Shown here one piece after another: positions 19,201 to 27,495 of a stretch of 64,000 nucleotides of DNA. Location: the NCBI GenBank assembly GCA_963812505.1, contig CAWEVM010000008.1:1-64000 (forward strand), given 5' to 3'. The position numbers and the translations under genes are program-made. Each line of letters starts with the position of its first letter. Positions within the stretch are counted from its first letter, which is position 1. The notes beneath the pieces are model-generated. The model was not told the DNA's origin, ran no database searches, and saw nothing but the letters and a program-made list of their open reading frames with translations. The stretch comes from JAMXLO01 sp963812505 (lineage in GTDB: Bacteria; Pseudomonadota; Alphaproteobacteria; Acetobacterales; Acetobacteraceae).

Positions 19201-19236
19201 ATGCGGGCTGTGGCCGGCCTGCGCCGGCCCACCGTA
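19201..19236. repeat. GGCCGGC hairpin upstream of hyf-like operon
   Basis: A short near-perfect palindrome, GTGGCCGGC-CTGC-GCCGGCCCAC, lies in the 229-base gap between the divergent sensor-kinase and hyf-like genes. It resembles the hairpin core of the tandem repeats at 37294-37616. It may be a REP-like element or a transcription-stop structure for one of the flanking genes. Confidence 0.4.
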
Positions 19237-19304
19237 CACTGCACGCAATCAAGCGGTGATTCGGTGCGGGGTAGCGTTGACTTGCTGACGGCGTCACATC
19301 GCGC

Positions 19305-21305
19305 ATGATTGCGCTCACCCTCACCTGCATCGTGCTCCTGCTCTGCCTCGCTGTGGCCGGCGCGTTCGCCGCGTTGTCAGCGTCAGGCCGTCGCATCGTC
19401 TACGGCGGCGCCCTCGTCATTTCGGCGGCATCGCTGCTGGTGGCCCTGTTCTCGCTCGGCGCCGCGCCGTCGGTCGTGACACTCCCGCTAGGCCTGCCCT
19501 GGACCGGCGCACATTTCCGGCTCGACCCACTCGCCGCCTTCTTCCTGGTCGTGGTCGGGCTTGGCGGCGTCGGGGCCAGCCTCTACGCGCTCGGCTATGG
19601 CCGGCACGAACACGAACCGCAACGCGTGCTGCCGTTCTATCCGGCCTTCCTCGCCGGGCTGAATCTTGTTGTCGTCGCCGACGATGCGTTCAGCTTCGTG
19701 TTCGCCTGGGAGCTGATGTCCCTCGCCTCATGGGCACTCGTGATGTCGCACCACCGCGAGAGCAACAACGCACAGGCCGGCTACGTCTACATCATCATGG
19801 CGAGCTTCTCGGGTCTGGCGCTGCTGCTGTGCTTCGGCCTGCTTGCCGGTGCCTCAGGCGGCTATGCCTTCGACGCGATGCGCGTCGCGCACCCGACACC
19901 CGGCATCGCCGCGCTCGCTTTGGTGCTTGCGCTGACCGGTGCCGGATCAAAGGCCGGCGTCGTCCCGCTGCACGCCTGGCTGCCGCTCGCACATCCCGCG
20001 GCACCGAGCCATGTATCGGCGCTGATGAGTGGGGTGATGACCAAGGTCGCGGTGTATGGCTTCGTGCGCATCACCTTCGATCTTCTCGGAGCGCCTGCAT
20101 GGTGGTGGGGCACCATGGTTCTGGCAGTCGGCGGCGTCACCGCTGTGCTCGGCGTGCTGTATGCGCTGATGGAGCACGATCTCAAGCGTCTGCTCGCCTA
20201 TCATACCGTCGAGAACATCGGCATCATCTTCATAGGCCTCGGCTTGGCGCTCGCTTTCTCTGCCAACCAGCTCCCCGTAGCAGCGGCGCTCGGGCTGACC
20301 GCCGCGCTGTTCCACGTATTCAACCACTCGATCTTCAAGAGCCTGTTGTTCTTTGGCTCCGGCGCGGTGCTCACCGCGACCGGCGAACGCGACATGGATC
20401 ACCTCGGCGGCCTCATCCACCGCATGCCAAAGACGGCATTCGCATTCCTGGTCGGCTGCGTCGCGATCTCGGCGCTGCCGCCGTTGAACGGCTTCGTATC
20501 CGAGTGGCTCACCTTCCAGGCAATCCTGCTGCATCCCGACCTGCCGCAGTGGGGACTAAAGCTCGCGATTCCGGCTGACGGTGCGTTGCTGGCCCTTTCG
20601 GCGGCACTCGCGGCTGCGTGCTTCGTCAAGGCGTTCGGCGTGACCTTCCTCGGCCGCCCGCGCACGCGCGCCGCGGCAGATGCACGCGAGGTCGACAGCT
20701 TCTCGCTCTGCGCGATGTTCGGCTTCGCCGCGCTCTGCTTGCTGGCCGGTATTCTGCCCGGCGTGGTGATCGATCTGCTCGCACCGGTGACGCAGATGCT
20801 GACCGGCGCCAGCACGCCAACGCAGCTTCATGTCGAGTGGCTGTCCATCGTGCCGGTAGCGAGTGCGCGTAGTTCGTACAACGGACTGCTGGTGTTCCTG
20901 TTCATCGCGGTCTCCGCATCGCTGACCGCACTGGTGGTGCGTTGCTTCGCCTCGCACGGGCTGCGCCGCGCGCCCGCCTGGGATTGCGGCTTTCCCGATC
21001 CGCGGCCGGCAACTCAATACACCGGCGCCAGCTTCGCCCAGCCGATCCGTCGCGTGTTCGGCACCGTGGTATTCCGCACGCATGAAACAGTCACCATGCC
21101 GCCGCCCGGCGACATGGCACCCGCACGCATCGAGAAGCACATCAGCGACCCGATCTGGGACGCGCTCTACGCGCCCGTCGCCGGCGCGGTGTGGCACCTG
21201 TCGCTTGTGCTGAACCACCTGCAGTTCCTCACCATCCGCCGCTATCTCGGCTTCGTCTTCGCCGCCCTCGTGATCCTTCTGCTGGTCCTCGCGCTGTGGC
21301 AGTGA
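19305..21305 (+). CDS. hyfB: Hydrogenase-4 component B-like antiporter subunit (NuoL/HyfB family)
   Basis: The 666-residue, highly hydrophobic protein belongs to the proton-pumping, antiporter-like subunits of complex I and membrane hydrogenases. FVFAWELMSLASWALVMSHH, ALALTGAGSKAGVVPLHAWL, HPAAPSHVSALMSGVMTKVA and LFHVFNHSIFKSLLFFGSGA are the family's helices with the buried lysine and glutamate network. The C-terminal region with PAWDCGFPDPRPATQYTG is specific to HyfB/HycC-type members. It is the first of six tightly packed genes; its stop overlaps the next start (GTGA). Expected location is the cytoplasmic membrane. Confidence 0.92.
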   Translation: MIALTLTCIVLLLCLAVAGAFAALSASGRRIVYGGALVISAASLLVALFSLGAAPSVVTLPLGLPWTGAHFRLDPLAAFFLVVVGLGGVGASLYALGYGRHEHEPQRVLPFYPAFLAGLNLVVVADDAFSFVFAWELMSLASWALVMSHHRESNNAQAGYVYIIMASFSGLALLLCFGLLAGASGGYAFDAMRVAHPTPGIAALALVLALTGAGSKAGVVPLHAWLPLAHPAAPSHVSALMSGVMTKVAVYGFVRITFDLLGAPAWWWGTMVLAVGGVTAVLGVLYALMEHDLKRLLAYHTVENIGIIFIGLGLALAFSANQLPVAAALGLTAALFHVFNHSIFKSLLFFGSGAVLTATGERDMDHLGGLIHRMPKTAFAFLVGCVAISALPPLNGFVSEWLTFQAILLHPDLPQWGLKLAIPADGALLALSAALAAACFVKAFGVTFLGRPRTRAAADAREVDSFSLCAMFGFAALCLLAGILPGVVIDLLAPVTQMLTGASTPTQLHVEWLSIVPVASARSSYNGLLVFLFIAVSASLTALVVRCFASHGLRRAPAWDCGFPDPRPATQYTGASFAQPIRRVFGTVVFRTHETVTMPPPGDMAPARIEKHISDPIWDALYAPVAGAVWHLSLVLNHLQFLTIRRYLGFVFAALVILLLVLALWQ

Positions 21306-22234
21306 TCCAGGGCCTGTTCGTGCAGGGCGCGCAGATGGCGCTGGTGCTGCTGCTGGCGCCGCTGCTCACCGGCTTGGTGCGCAAGGTAAAGGCGAGGCTT
21401 CAGCGACGCCGCGGGCCTCCGCTGATCCAGCCCTATCGCGACCTGAAGCGTCTGCTTGGCAAGGAAGTGGTGCTGGCCGAAAACGCCTCGTGGCTGTTTC
21501 GCGTCGCGCCCTACGTCATCTTCGCCGTCACCTGGGTTGCCACCGCACTGGTGCCGACTTTCGCCACCGGCTTGCTGTTCAGTTGGTCGGGCGATCTGAT
21601 TGCCATCACCGCTCTGCTCGGCAGCGCGCGCTTCGTCCAGGCGCTCGCGGCGATGGACATCGGCACCAGCTTCGGCGGAATCGGCGCCTCGCGAGAGGCA
21701 ATGATCGCATCACTCGCCGAGCCCGCGATGCTGATGATCGTTCTGTCCGTCGCGCTGGTCGCCGGCTCGACGCAGCTCTCCACCATCGCCGACTACATGG
21801 CGTTCTCCGCCGTCGGCCTGCGCGTGTCGCTGGCGCTCGCGCTGGTGGCATTCATCATCGTGGCTCTGGCGGAGAACGCACGCATTCCGGTGGACAATCC
21901 GGCGACGCACCTTGAACTTACCATGATCCACGAGGCGATGGTTCTGGAGTATTCCGGGCGTCATCTGGCGTTGATCGAGCTCGCCGCGTCGCTGAAGCTG
22001 CTGCTTTACGTCTCGGTCATCGCCTGCCTGTTTTTCCCGTTCGGTCTCGCTGGCAATTATGCACTCGGCCTGGCGACCTGGCTGGTGAAGCTGACGGTGG
22101 CCGGTGTGCTGCTTGGCGTGTTCGAAATGTCGATCGCCAAGATGCGCGTGTTCCGCGTGCCCAACTTCCTGGGTGCCGCGTTGATGCTCAGCCTGCTCGG
22201 CGTCCTGCTGCTGTTCGTCTCGGGGGGCATGTGA
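21302..22234 (+). CDS. hyfC: Hydrogenase-4 component C-like membrane anchor (NuoH/HyfC family)
   Basis: The 310-residue membrane protein is homologous to NuoH and HyfC/HycD, the subunit that connects the hydrophilic arm to the pump modules. Hallmarks are GPPLIQPYRDLKRLLGKE, the loop ENARIPVDNPATHLELTMIH with conserved acidic residues, and EYSGRHLALIELAA. The start is a GTG overlapping the hyfB stop by four bases, since upstream in-frame codons run inside hyfB. It overlaps the next gene by four bases, so translational coupling is likely. Confidence 0.92.
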   Translation: MIQGLFVQGAQMALVLLLAPLLTGLVRKVKARLQRRRGPPLIQPYRDLKRLLGKEVVLAENASWLFRVAPYVIFAVTWVATALVPTFATGLLFSWSGDLIAITALLGSARFVQALAAMDIGTSFGGIGASREAMIASLAEPAMLMIVLSVALVAGSTQLSTIADYMAFSAVGLRVSLALALVAFIIVALAENARIPVDNPATHLELTMIHEAMVLEYSGRHLALIELAASLKLLLYVSVIACLFFPFGLAGNYALGLATWLVKLTVAGVLLGVFEMSIAKMRVFRVPNFLGAALMLSLLGVLLLFVSGGM

Positions 22235-22896
22235 CGCACGGCTTCGCCTTCGATGTCGCGCATATGCTTGCCGGAGGCCTGGTGCTGGTAAGTTTCGCCA
22301 TGTTGTACCAGGATCGGCTCTATGCGCTGATCAACATGCTCGCGCTGCATGCGCTGGTGCTGGCCGCCTCCGTCGCCTGGCAGGCGCACATTCAGCATGC
22401 GCCGCATCTCTACATCACCGCCGCCATCGCACTCGGCTTCAAGGCCATCGTCATTCCCATGGCGCTGCGCCGGATGGTGTTTCGTCTCGGCATCCACCGC
22501 GAGATCGAGACAGTGGTGAGCATCGGCCTCACCATGCTCGCGGGCATCGCACTGGTGGCGCTGTCGCTGATGGTGATGCTGCCGGTGACCGCGCACGCCG
22601 ACCCGGTGGCGCGCGAGGACATCGCGCTGGCGCTGTCGGTCGTGTTGATCGGCCTGCTCATGATGGTGACGCGGCGCAACGCAGTCAGCCAGGTGGCAGG
22701 CTTCCTGTCGCTGGAGAACGGCGTCAACCTCGCTGCCACCGGCGCCCAGGGTATGCCTCTGGTGGTCGAAATCAGCGTAGCGTTCTCCATCCTGATTGCT
22801 TTCATCGTGATCGGCATCTTCCTGTTCCGCATCCGCGAGCGCTTCGACACAGTCGATCTTCAGGTGCTCGACCAGTTCCGTGGAGAGCGGGGATGA
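22231..22896 (+). CDS. hyfE: Hydrogenase-4 component E-like subunit (HyfE)
   Basis: The 221-residue protein has about seven membrane helices and matches HyfE: an N-terminal part for which other complex I-like enzymes use separate subunits, and a C-terminal NuoK-like part with VAGFLSLENGVNLAATGAQG, which contains the conserved membrane glutamate. It starts with a GTG overlapping the hyfC stop. After it comes a 97-base gap holding a palindromic repeat before hyfF, the largest gap in the operon. Confidence 0.9.
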   Translation: MTHGFAFDVAHMLAGGLVLVSFAMLYQDRLYALINMLALHALVLAASVAWQAHIQHAPHLYITAAIALGFKAIVIPMALRRMVFRLGIHREIETVVSIGLTMLAGIALVALSLMVMLPVTAHADPVAREDIALALSVVLIGLLMMVTRRNAVSQVAGFLSLENGVNLAATGAQGMPLVVEISVAFSILIAFIVIGIFLFRIRERFDTVDLQVLDQFRGERG

Positions 22897-22920
22897 AGGC
22901 TTGGCTGTACCTGTAAGAAG

Positions 22921-22988
22921 TCCCCTCCCCCCTCGCGGGGGAGGGTTAGGGAGAGTGGGCGCCCCCCTCCTCCCGCGAGGGGAGGGGT
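22921..22988. repeat. GC-rich REP-like palindromic element between hyfE and hyfF
   Basis: Two C-tract/G-tract palindromes stand in tandem: CCCCTCCCCCCTCGCGGGGG, then CCCTCCTCCCGCGAGGGGAG. Each centres on CGCG and could form a strong hairpin in the transcript. A related copy lies at 25825-25863 before the last gene of the same operon. The downstream half also supplies the GGAGGGG used as ribosome-binding site by the TTG start of hyfF. Confidence 0.7.
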
Positions 22989-22993
22989 AGAAT

Positions 22994-24424
22994 TTGACGG
23001 AAGCACTCGTCCTCCTCGTGCCGCTGCTGTCCGCGGCCGCGCTGTCGCTGATCTCCGACTACCGCCTCTCCGCGCGCATCAATATCGGCGCCAGCGGCCT
23101 CTCTTTCCTCGCCGCTCTGCTCCTTCTCGCCGATCGCCCCGCACCCGGCCAGTTCCTCGCAGTCGACGACCTGAACGTCGTCTTCATTCTGCTCAACACC
23201 TTCGTCGGCCTCACCACCAGCGCATTCAGCGCCAGCTACATAAGCCACGAGCTAGAAACCGGCCGTCTGACGCCCAACTACCTGCGCTTCTACCATGCGA
23301 TGTACCAGCTCATGCTGTTCGGCATGAACCTGGCGCTGCTCGCGAACAATATCGGCCTGATGTGGGTCGCGATCGAACTCGCCACACTCACCACAGTGGT
23401 GATGGTCGGCATCTATCGTACGCACGAAGCGATCGAGGCCGCCTGGAAATACTTCATCCTCGGCAGCGTCGGCATAGCACTCGCACTGTTCGGCACCATC
23501 CTGGTTTATCTCGCCGCGCGTCCGGTGATCGGCGAGGGAACCGATGCCATGGTCTGGACCATTCTGATCACCAGAGCGCACGACTTTGACCCGGCCCTGC
23601 TGAACATCGCTTTCATATTCCTGCTGCTCGGCTATGGCACCAAGGTCGGACTCGCGCCGATGCACGCGTGGCTGCCCGACGCACACGCCGAAGGTCCCAC
23701 ACCGATCTCCGCCGTGCTCTCAGGTCTGCTGCTGAACGTGGCACTCTATGCGCTGCTGCGATTCAAGATGCTGCTTGCCGCCAATCCCGGCGCCCTGGCA
23801 CCTGGCCCGCTGATGATCACGCTCGGCCTCATCTCGCTGATCTTCGCCGCCTTCATGCTGTATCGCCGCCGCGACATCAAACGCATGTTCGCCTATTCCT
23901 CGATCGAGCACATGGGCATCACCGTGTTCGCCTTCGGCATGGCCGGTCCACTCGGCAACTTCGCCGGCCTGTTGCAGATGACCATGCACAGCCTTACCAA
24001 GTCGGCGATCTTCTTCTCGGTTGGCCATATTGCCCAGGTCAAAGGCACACAGCGCATCGCTGACATGGGAGGCCTGACCGTGACCCATCCGCTACTCGGC
24101 TGGGGCCTGATCGCGGGTGTCGCAGCGATCGCCGGACTGCCGCCTTTCGGCGTGTTCACCAGCGAGTTCCTGGTGATCAGCTCCACCTTCGCACGTGAAC
24201 CGCTGCTGGCGGTTCTGTTCGTGTTCGGCCTTCTGGTGTCGTTCGGCGCGTTGTTTCTGCGCCTGACATCCGTGGCATTCGGCGAACCGCGCGGACCAAC
24301 CGGACCGGTCACCGCATCCTATGTGCCGATGTTCGCGCATCTCGCGCTTGTTCTCACTGCCGGCATCTGGCTACCGAGCCCGCTGGTTGTGTGGTTCCAG
24401 CACGTCGCGGCATTGCTGGGATGA
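22994..24424 (+). CDS. hyfF: Hydrogenase-4 component F-like antiporter subunit (HyfF/NuoN-like)
   Basis: The 476-residue second antiporter-like subunit has WVAIELATLTTVVMVGIYRT, LLGYGTKVGLAPMHAWLPDA, HAEGPTPISAVLSGLLLNVA and YSSIEHMGITVFAFG, the last being the lysine/histidine-bearing helix region of HyfF. The start is a TTG at 22994, with the G-rich end of the palindromic repeat as ribosome-binding site. I see no better ATG nearby that keeps the first membrane helix. The stop overlaps the ATG of the large-subunit gene. No HyfD-like third antiporter subunit is present. Confidence 0.9.
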   Translation: MTEALVLLVPLLSAAALSLISDYRLSARINIGASGLSFLAALLLLADRPAPGQFLAVDDLNVVFILLNTFVGLTTSAFSASYISHELETGRLTPNYLRFYHAMYQLMLFGMNLALLANNIGLMWVAIELATLTTVVMVGIYRTHEAIEAAWKYFILGSVGIALALFGTILVYLAARPVIGEGTDAMVWTILITRAHDFDPALLNIAFIFLLLGYGTKVGLAPMHAWLPDAHAEGPTPISAVLSGLLLNVALYALLRFKMLLAANPGALAPGPLMITLGLISLIFAAFMLYRRRDIKRMFAYSSIEHMGITVFAFGMAGPLGNFAGLLQMTMHSLTKSAIFFSVGHIAQVKGTQRIADMGGLTVTHPLLGWGLIAGVAAIAGLPPFGVFTSEFLVISSTFAREPLLAVLFVFGLLVSFGALFLRLTSVAFGEPRGPTGPVTASYVPMFAHLALVLTAGIWLPSPLVVWFQHVAALLG

Positions 24425-25809
24425 CCGTGGTCGATGCCGCGTACTGGCAGGAGGCGACGCGATGCATCGCTGCCGGCGAAGTGACGCTGCTCAGCCTCTG
24501 GGGCGAGCCCGGCCGGGTCCACATGGCCGTGCTGGACAGCGGCGTTGTCGTGTTGAGTCTCGACTGCCCGGACAATCGCTACCCGTCGGTCGGCGCGCAA
24601 CACGCGCCCGCCATTCGTCTGGAGCGCGCGGCACGCGACCTGTTCAACCTGGAGCCGGTCGGGCTGCCCGACACGCGACCGTGGCTTCATCATGGTGCGA
24701 ATCCGACCGCCTATCCCTTCCTGCCGGTGGAAGGTGAAAGCCTCCATCAGATTCCCGTCGGCCCGGTTCACGCGGGCATCATCGAGCCAGGCCATTTCCG
24801 CTTCACCGCCGATGGTGAGACGGTAGTCCGGCTCGAACAGCGTCTCGGCTACGTGCACAAGGGCATCGACCATCTGATGCATGGCGCGACACTGGAGCAG
24901 GCATCTCGCCTCGCCGCCCGCACCTCGGGCGATAGCACGGTCGCCTACTCCCTCGCTTTCGCCCGTGCGGTCGAGTCGGCACTCGGCATCGAGATTCCAC
25001 CACGTTCCGTGTGGCTGCGTGGAGTGATGGCGGAGCTGGAGCGCATCGCCAATCACCTCGGCGATTTCGGTGCCATCTGCAACGATGCATCATTCAGCAT
25101 CATGCTGGCGCATTGCGGGATGCTGCGCGAACGCGTGCTGCGCTGCGCGAATGGGTGTTTCGGTCATCGCCTGATGATGGACTGCATCGTACCTGGCGGC
25201 ATCGCGGCGGATCTTGCTGGCGACGCCGATATCCGCTCGCTGATCGACGAGATACGCGCGCGCTTCCCCGCCCTGGTGGAGCTCTACGACAAGACCGCGT
25301 CGCTGCAGGATCGCACTGTGGGCACCGGCATATTGTCAGCCGAGCTCGCACGCCGCTTCGGCGCCGGAGGCTATGTCGGACGCGCGTCGGGACGTGCCTT
25401 CGACGCACGCAGGTCAATCCCCTACCCGCCGTATGATGCGCTTCGCTTCGATGTGCCTGTTCTGACCGAGGGCGACGTCAACGCGCGTGCGTGGATCCGC
25501 ATCAAGGAGATCGACCAGAGCCTGTCGCTGATCGAACAGATGCTCAACCAACTGCCGCAAGGCGACGTGCGCGTCGCGGTCGAACCGACCGGACCGCGCG
25601 AGGGCATCGCGCTTGCCGAAGCATTCCGCGGCGATGTGCTGGTATGGCTGCGGATCGACAAGGCAGGACACATCGATCGGTGCCACCTGCGCGACGCATC
25701 GTGGTTCCAGTGGCCACTGCTGGAAGCGGCGATCGAGGGCAACATCGTCGCCGACTTCCCGCTCTGCAACAAGTCATTCAACTGCTCGTACTCAGGGCAC
25801 GACCTATGA
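24421..25809 (+). CDS. HyfG/NuoCD-like large subunit lacking NiFe ligands (Ehr type)
   Basis: This 462-residue protein joins a short NuoC-like N-terminal part (~120 residues) to a NuoD/hydrogenase large-subunit domain: LGYVHKGIDHLMHGATLEQA, GVMAELERIANHLGDFGAIC, GTGILSAELARRFGAGGYVG and VRVAVEPTGPREG. In true group 4 hydrogenases the next element after the first helix is RxCGxC and the C-terminus carries DPCxxC. Here the first site reads ARTSGDSTVAYSLAF, without cysteine, and the end reads LCNKSFNCSYSGHDL, where the CxxC alignment positions hold C-S and G. It therefore should not bind a NiFe centre and belongs with the energy-converting hydrogenase-related (Ehr) proteins of unknown reaction. 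Confidence 0.9.
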   Translation: MTVVDAAYWQEATRCIAAGEVTLLSLWGEPGRVHMAVLDSGVVVLSLDCPDNRYPSVGAQHAPAIRLERAARDLFNLEPVGLPDTRPWLHHGANPTAYPFLPVEGESLHQIPVGPVHAGIIEPGHFRFTADGETVVRLEQRLGYVHKGIDHLMHGATLEQASRLAARTSGDSTVAYSLAFARAVESALGIEIPPRSVWLRGVMAELERIANHLGDFGAICNDASFSIMLAHCGMLRERVLRCANGCFGHRLMMDCIVPGGIAADLAGDADIRSLIDEIRARFPALVELYDKTASLQDRTVGTGILSAELARRFGAGGYVGRASGRAFDARRSIPYPPYDALRFDVPVLTEGDVNARAWIRIKEIDQSLSLIEQMLNQLPQGDVRVAVEPTGPREGIALAEAFRGDVLVWLRIDKAGHIDRCHLRDASWFQWPLLEAAIEGNIVADFPLCNKSFNCSYSGHDL

Positions 25810-25824
25810 CACTGCAATCAAACA

Positions 25825-25863
25825 TTCCCCCTCCCCTCGCGGGAGCGGGCTGGGGAAAGGGGG
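25825..25863. repeat. Second REP-like palindrome, between large- and small-subunit genes
   Basis: The sequence CCCCCTCCCCTCGCGGGAGC and the following G-rich arm form a hairpin with the same CTCGCGGG core as the element at 22921-22988. It sits in the 79-base gap before the small-subunit gene and may tune its expression or message stability. Confidence 0.65.
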
Positions 25864-25888
25864 CAGAGCCCATACTCCGCGATGGACC

Positions 25889-26389
25889 ATGCTGAGAACC
25901 CTCCTCCAGGGCCTGCGTGCGCCCGTCACTGAACCAGTGCCCCACGATCCAGACATTGCCGCGCTCGCCGCCAACCTCGACCGCGCGGCGCAGCGTCGGC
26001 TCGGACGCAGCCTGGCGATACGCGAGGTGGATGCCGGCTCCTGCAACGGCTGCGAGCTGGAAATCCACGCGCTCAACAATGCGTTCTACGACCTGGAACG
26101 CTTCGGCCTGCGCTTCGTAGCGTCACCACGCCATGCCGACGTCCTGATGGTCACCGGCCCGGTGACGCGCAACATGCGAGAGGGCCTCGAGCGTACCTGG
26201 CGCGCGACCCCCGATCCGAAATGGGTGGTGGCCGTCGGCGACTGCGCCGCCGGCTGTGGCGTATTCGCCGGCAGCCCAGCCTGCATCGGTGCCGTCGCCA
26301 GCGTGGTGCCGGTCGATCTGGTGATCCGTGGCTGCCCGCCGACACCGGTGCAGTTGCTACAGGGGCTGCTGGCGCTGTTGCGCAAATAG
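25889..26389 (+). CDS. hyfI: NuoB/HyfI-like iron-sulfur small subunit
   Basis: The 166-residue protein is homologous to NuoB and HyfI/HycG, which carries the terminal [4Fe-4S] cluster (N2 position). All four ligands appear present: two in VDAGSCNGCELEI, one in VVAVGDCAAG and one in LVIRGCPPTP. Thus the small subunit keeps its cluster although the partner large subunit has lost its metal site. The ATG at 25889 follows the palindromic repeat; an earlier ATG at 25882 is out of frame. Last gene of the six; no ferredoxin-type subunit (HyfA/HyfH) or hyp maturation gene lies nearby. Confidence 0.92.
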   Translation: MLRTLLQGLRAPVTEPVPHDPDIAALAANLDRAAQRRLGRSLAIREVDAGSCNGCELEIHALNNAFYDLERFGLRFVASPRHADVLMVTGPVTRNMREGLERTWRATPDPKWVVAVGDCAAGCGVFAGSPACIGAVASVVPVDLVIRGCPPTPVQLLQGLLALLRK

Positions 26390-26407
26390 TATCGGGAGGA
26401 CCGGCCA

Positions 26408-27304
26408 ATGAAATCTGGATGGCTTGCCCTTTGTTGTCTGGTGATGCTGTTGGTGTCTCCGGTCACGCGCGGCGCCACCGCAGGTCCCGTCGGAGAACAG
26501 GTAGGTCCCTGGCGCGAGCAGATTCACTGGGTGCCGATGCGCGATGCGGTCGGCGTGGAGCACCTGCTGTACACGCGCGTTTGTCGCCCCCAAACCGAAG
26601 AACGCGCTCGCGTCGTGCTCATCAATCACGGCAGCCCGCCTGATCCCAGCGCCCGTGCAACAATGCAGCCGTCAAATTGCGCGAGCGAGACCGTGGCATG
26701 GTTTCTCAGCCACGGTTTCGTCGTGGTGTTGGGCATGCGGCGCGGTTATGGTGCGACCCGTGGCGCCTGGGCGGAAGGCTTTGGCAATTGCTCGGCCGAT
26801 GGCTACGCCGCGGCGGGGCTGGAAAGTGCACGCGACATCGCTGCCTTGGTTGCCTATGCGACGACATTGCCTTTCGCACTCGCCGACGGCGTCGTTGTGG
26901 TCGGCCACTCCGCCGGCGGCTGGGCGACCGACGCTTATGACAGCCAACCTCACCCGCAGGTTGTCGCGATGGTCAGCATGGCCGGCGGTCGTGGCGGCCA
27001 CTACAAAATGCAGGCGAACAACAACTGCCAGCCGGGGGAATTGATACGGGCGGCGGGCGTCTATGGCAGAACCGCAACCACGCCGATGCTGTGGGTCTAT
27101 GCCGAGAATGATTCGTTCTTCTCGCCGGCGATGGCGTCCGCCATGTACAAGGCGTTCACCGAAGCCGGCGGGAAGGCTGAGTTGATCCAGACCGGCGCGT
27201 TTGGCAGCGATGGACACTCCTTGTTCACCGGCCGCAATGGCTCGCCGATCTGGGGGCCAATGATCGAGCGCTACCTCGCCGAGCGAGGGGTCAGCGTTCG
27301 CTGA
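26408..27304 (+). CDS. Exported alpha/beta hydrolase
   Basis: The 298-residue product starts with a clear signal peptide (WLALCCLVMLLVSPVTRGAT), so it acts outside the cytoplasm. The catalytic triad looks complete: serine in VVVVGHSAGGWATDA, acid in VYAENDSFFSP, histidine in FGSDGHSLFTG; the oxyanion region is LINHGSPPDPSA. Several cysteines in the mature part could form disulfides. GGGAGGA precedes the ATG. It starts 19 bases after hyfI but has no obvious link to that complex. Its 3' end overlaps the convergent tautomerase gene by 14 bases. Confidence 0.85.
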   Translation: MKSGWLALCCLVMLLVSPVTRGATAGPVGEQVGPWREQIHWVPMRDAVGVEHLLYTRVCRPQTEERARVVLINHGSPPDPSARATMQPSNCASETVAWFLSHGFVVVLGMRRGYGATRGAWAEGFGNCSADGYAAAGLESARDIAALVAYATTLPFALADGVVVVGHSAGGWATDAYDSQPHPQVVAMVSMAGGRGGHYKMQANNNCQPGELIRAAGVYGRTATTPMLWVYAENDSFFSPAMASAMYKAFTEAGGKAELIQTGAFGSDGHSLFTGRNGSPIWGPMIERYLAERGVSVR

Positions 27305-27476
27305 ACAGCACCCCGCCCTTCGCCTTGTTGTCGCGCGAGCTCTCGAGGATCTCGACCAGCACGGCATCCGCGGTGACGCCGAAATTCTTCACCACCGCAT
27401 CGGTGATGTCCTTGATCAGTGCGCGCTTCTGCTCCTTCGAGCGGCCCTCGATGGCATGGACATAGACTTCCGGCAT
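27291..27476 (-). CDS. 4-oxalocrotonate tautomerase family protein
   Basis: This 61-residue small enzyme of the tautomerase superfamily begins MPEVYVHAIEGRSKEQKRAL, giving the catalytic N-terminal proline after methionine removal. The conserved arginine region is represented by EGRSKEQKR and by ILESSRDNKAKGGVLF. Members catalyse keto-enol tautomerisation in aromatic meta-cleavage pathways, and the physiological substrate here is unknown. It lies 19 bases after the TPR gene on the same strand. Confidence 0.85.
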   Translation of the reverse strand: MPEVYVHAIEGRSKEQKRALIKDITDAVVKNFGVTADAVLVEILESSRDNKAKGGVLFSER

Positions 27477-27495
27477 TGCTCTTCTCCCCTTTGCC

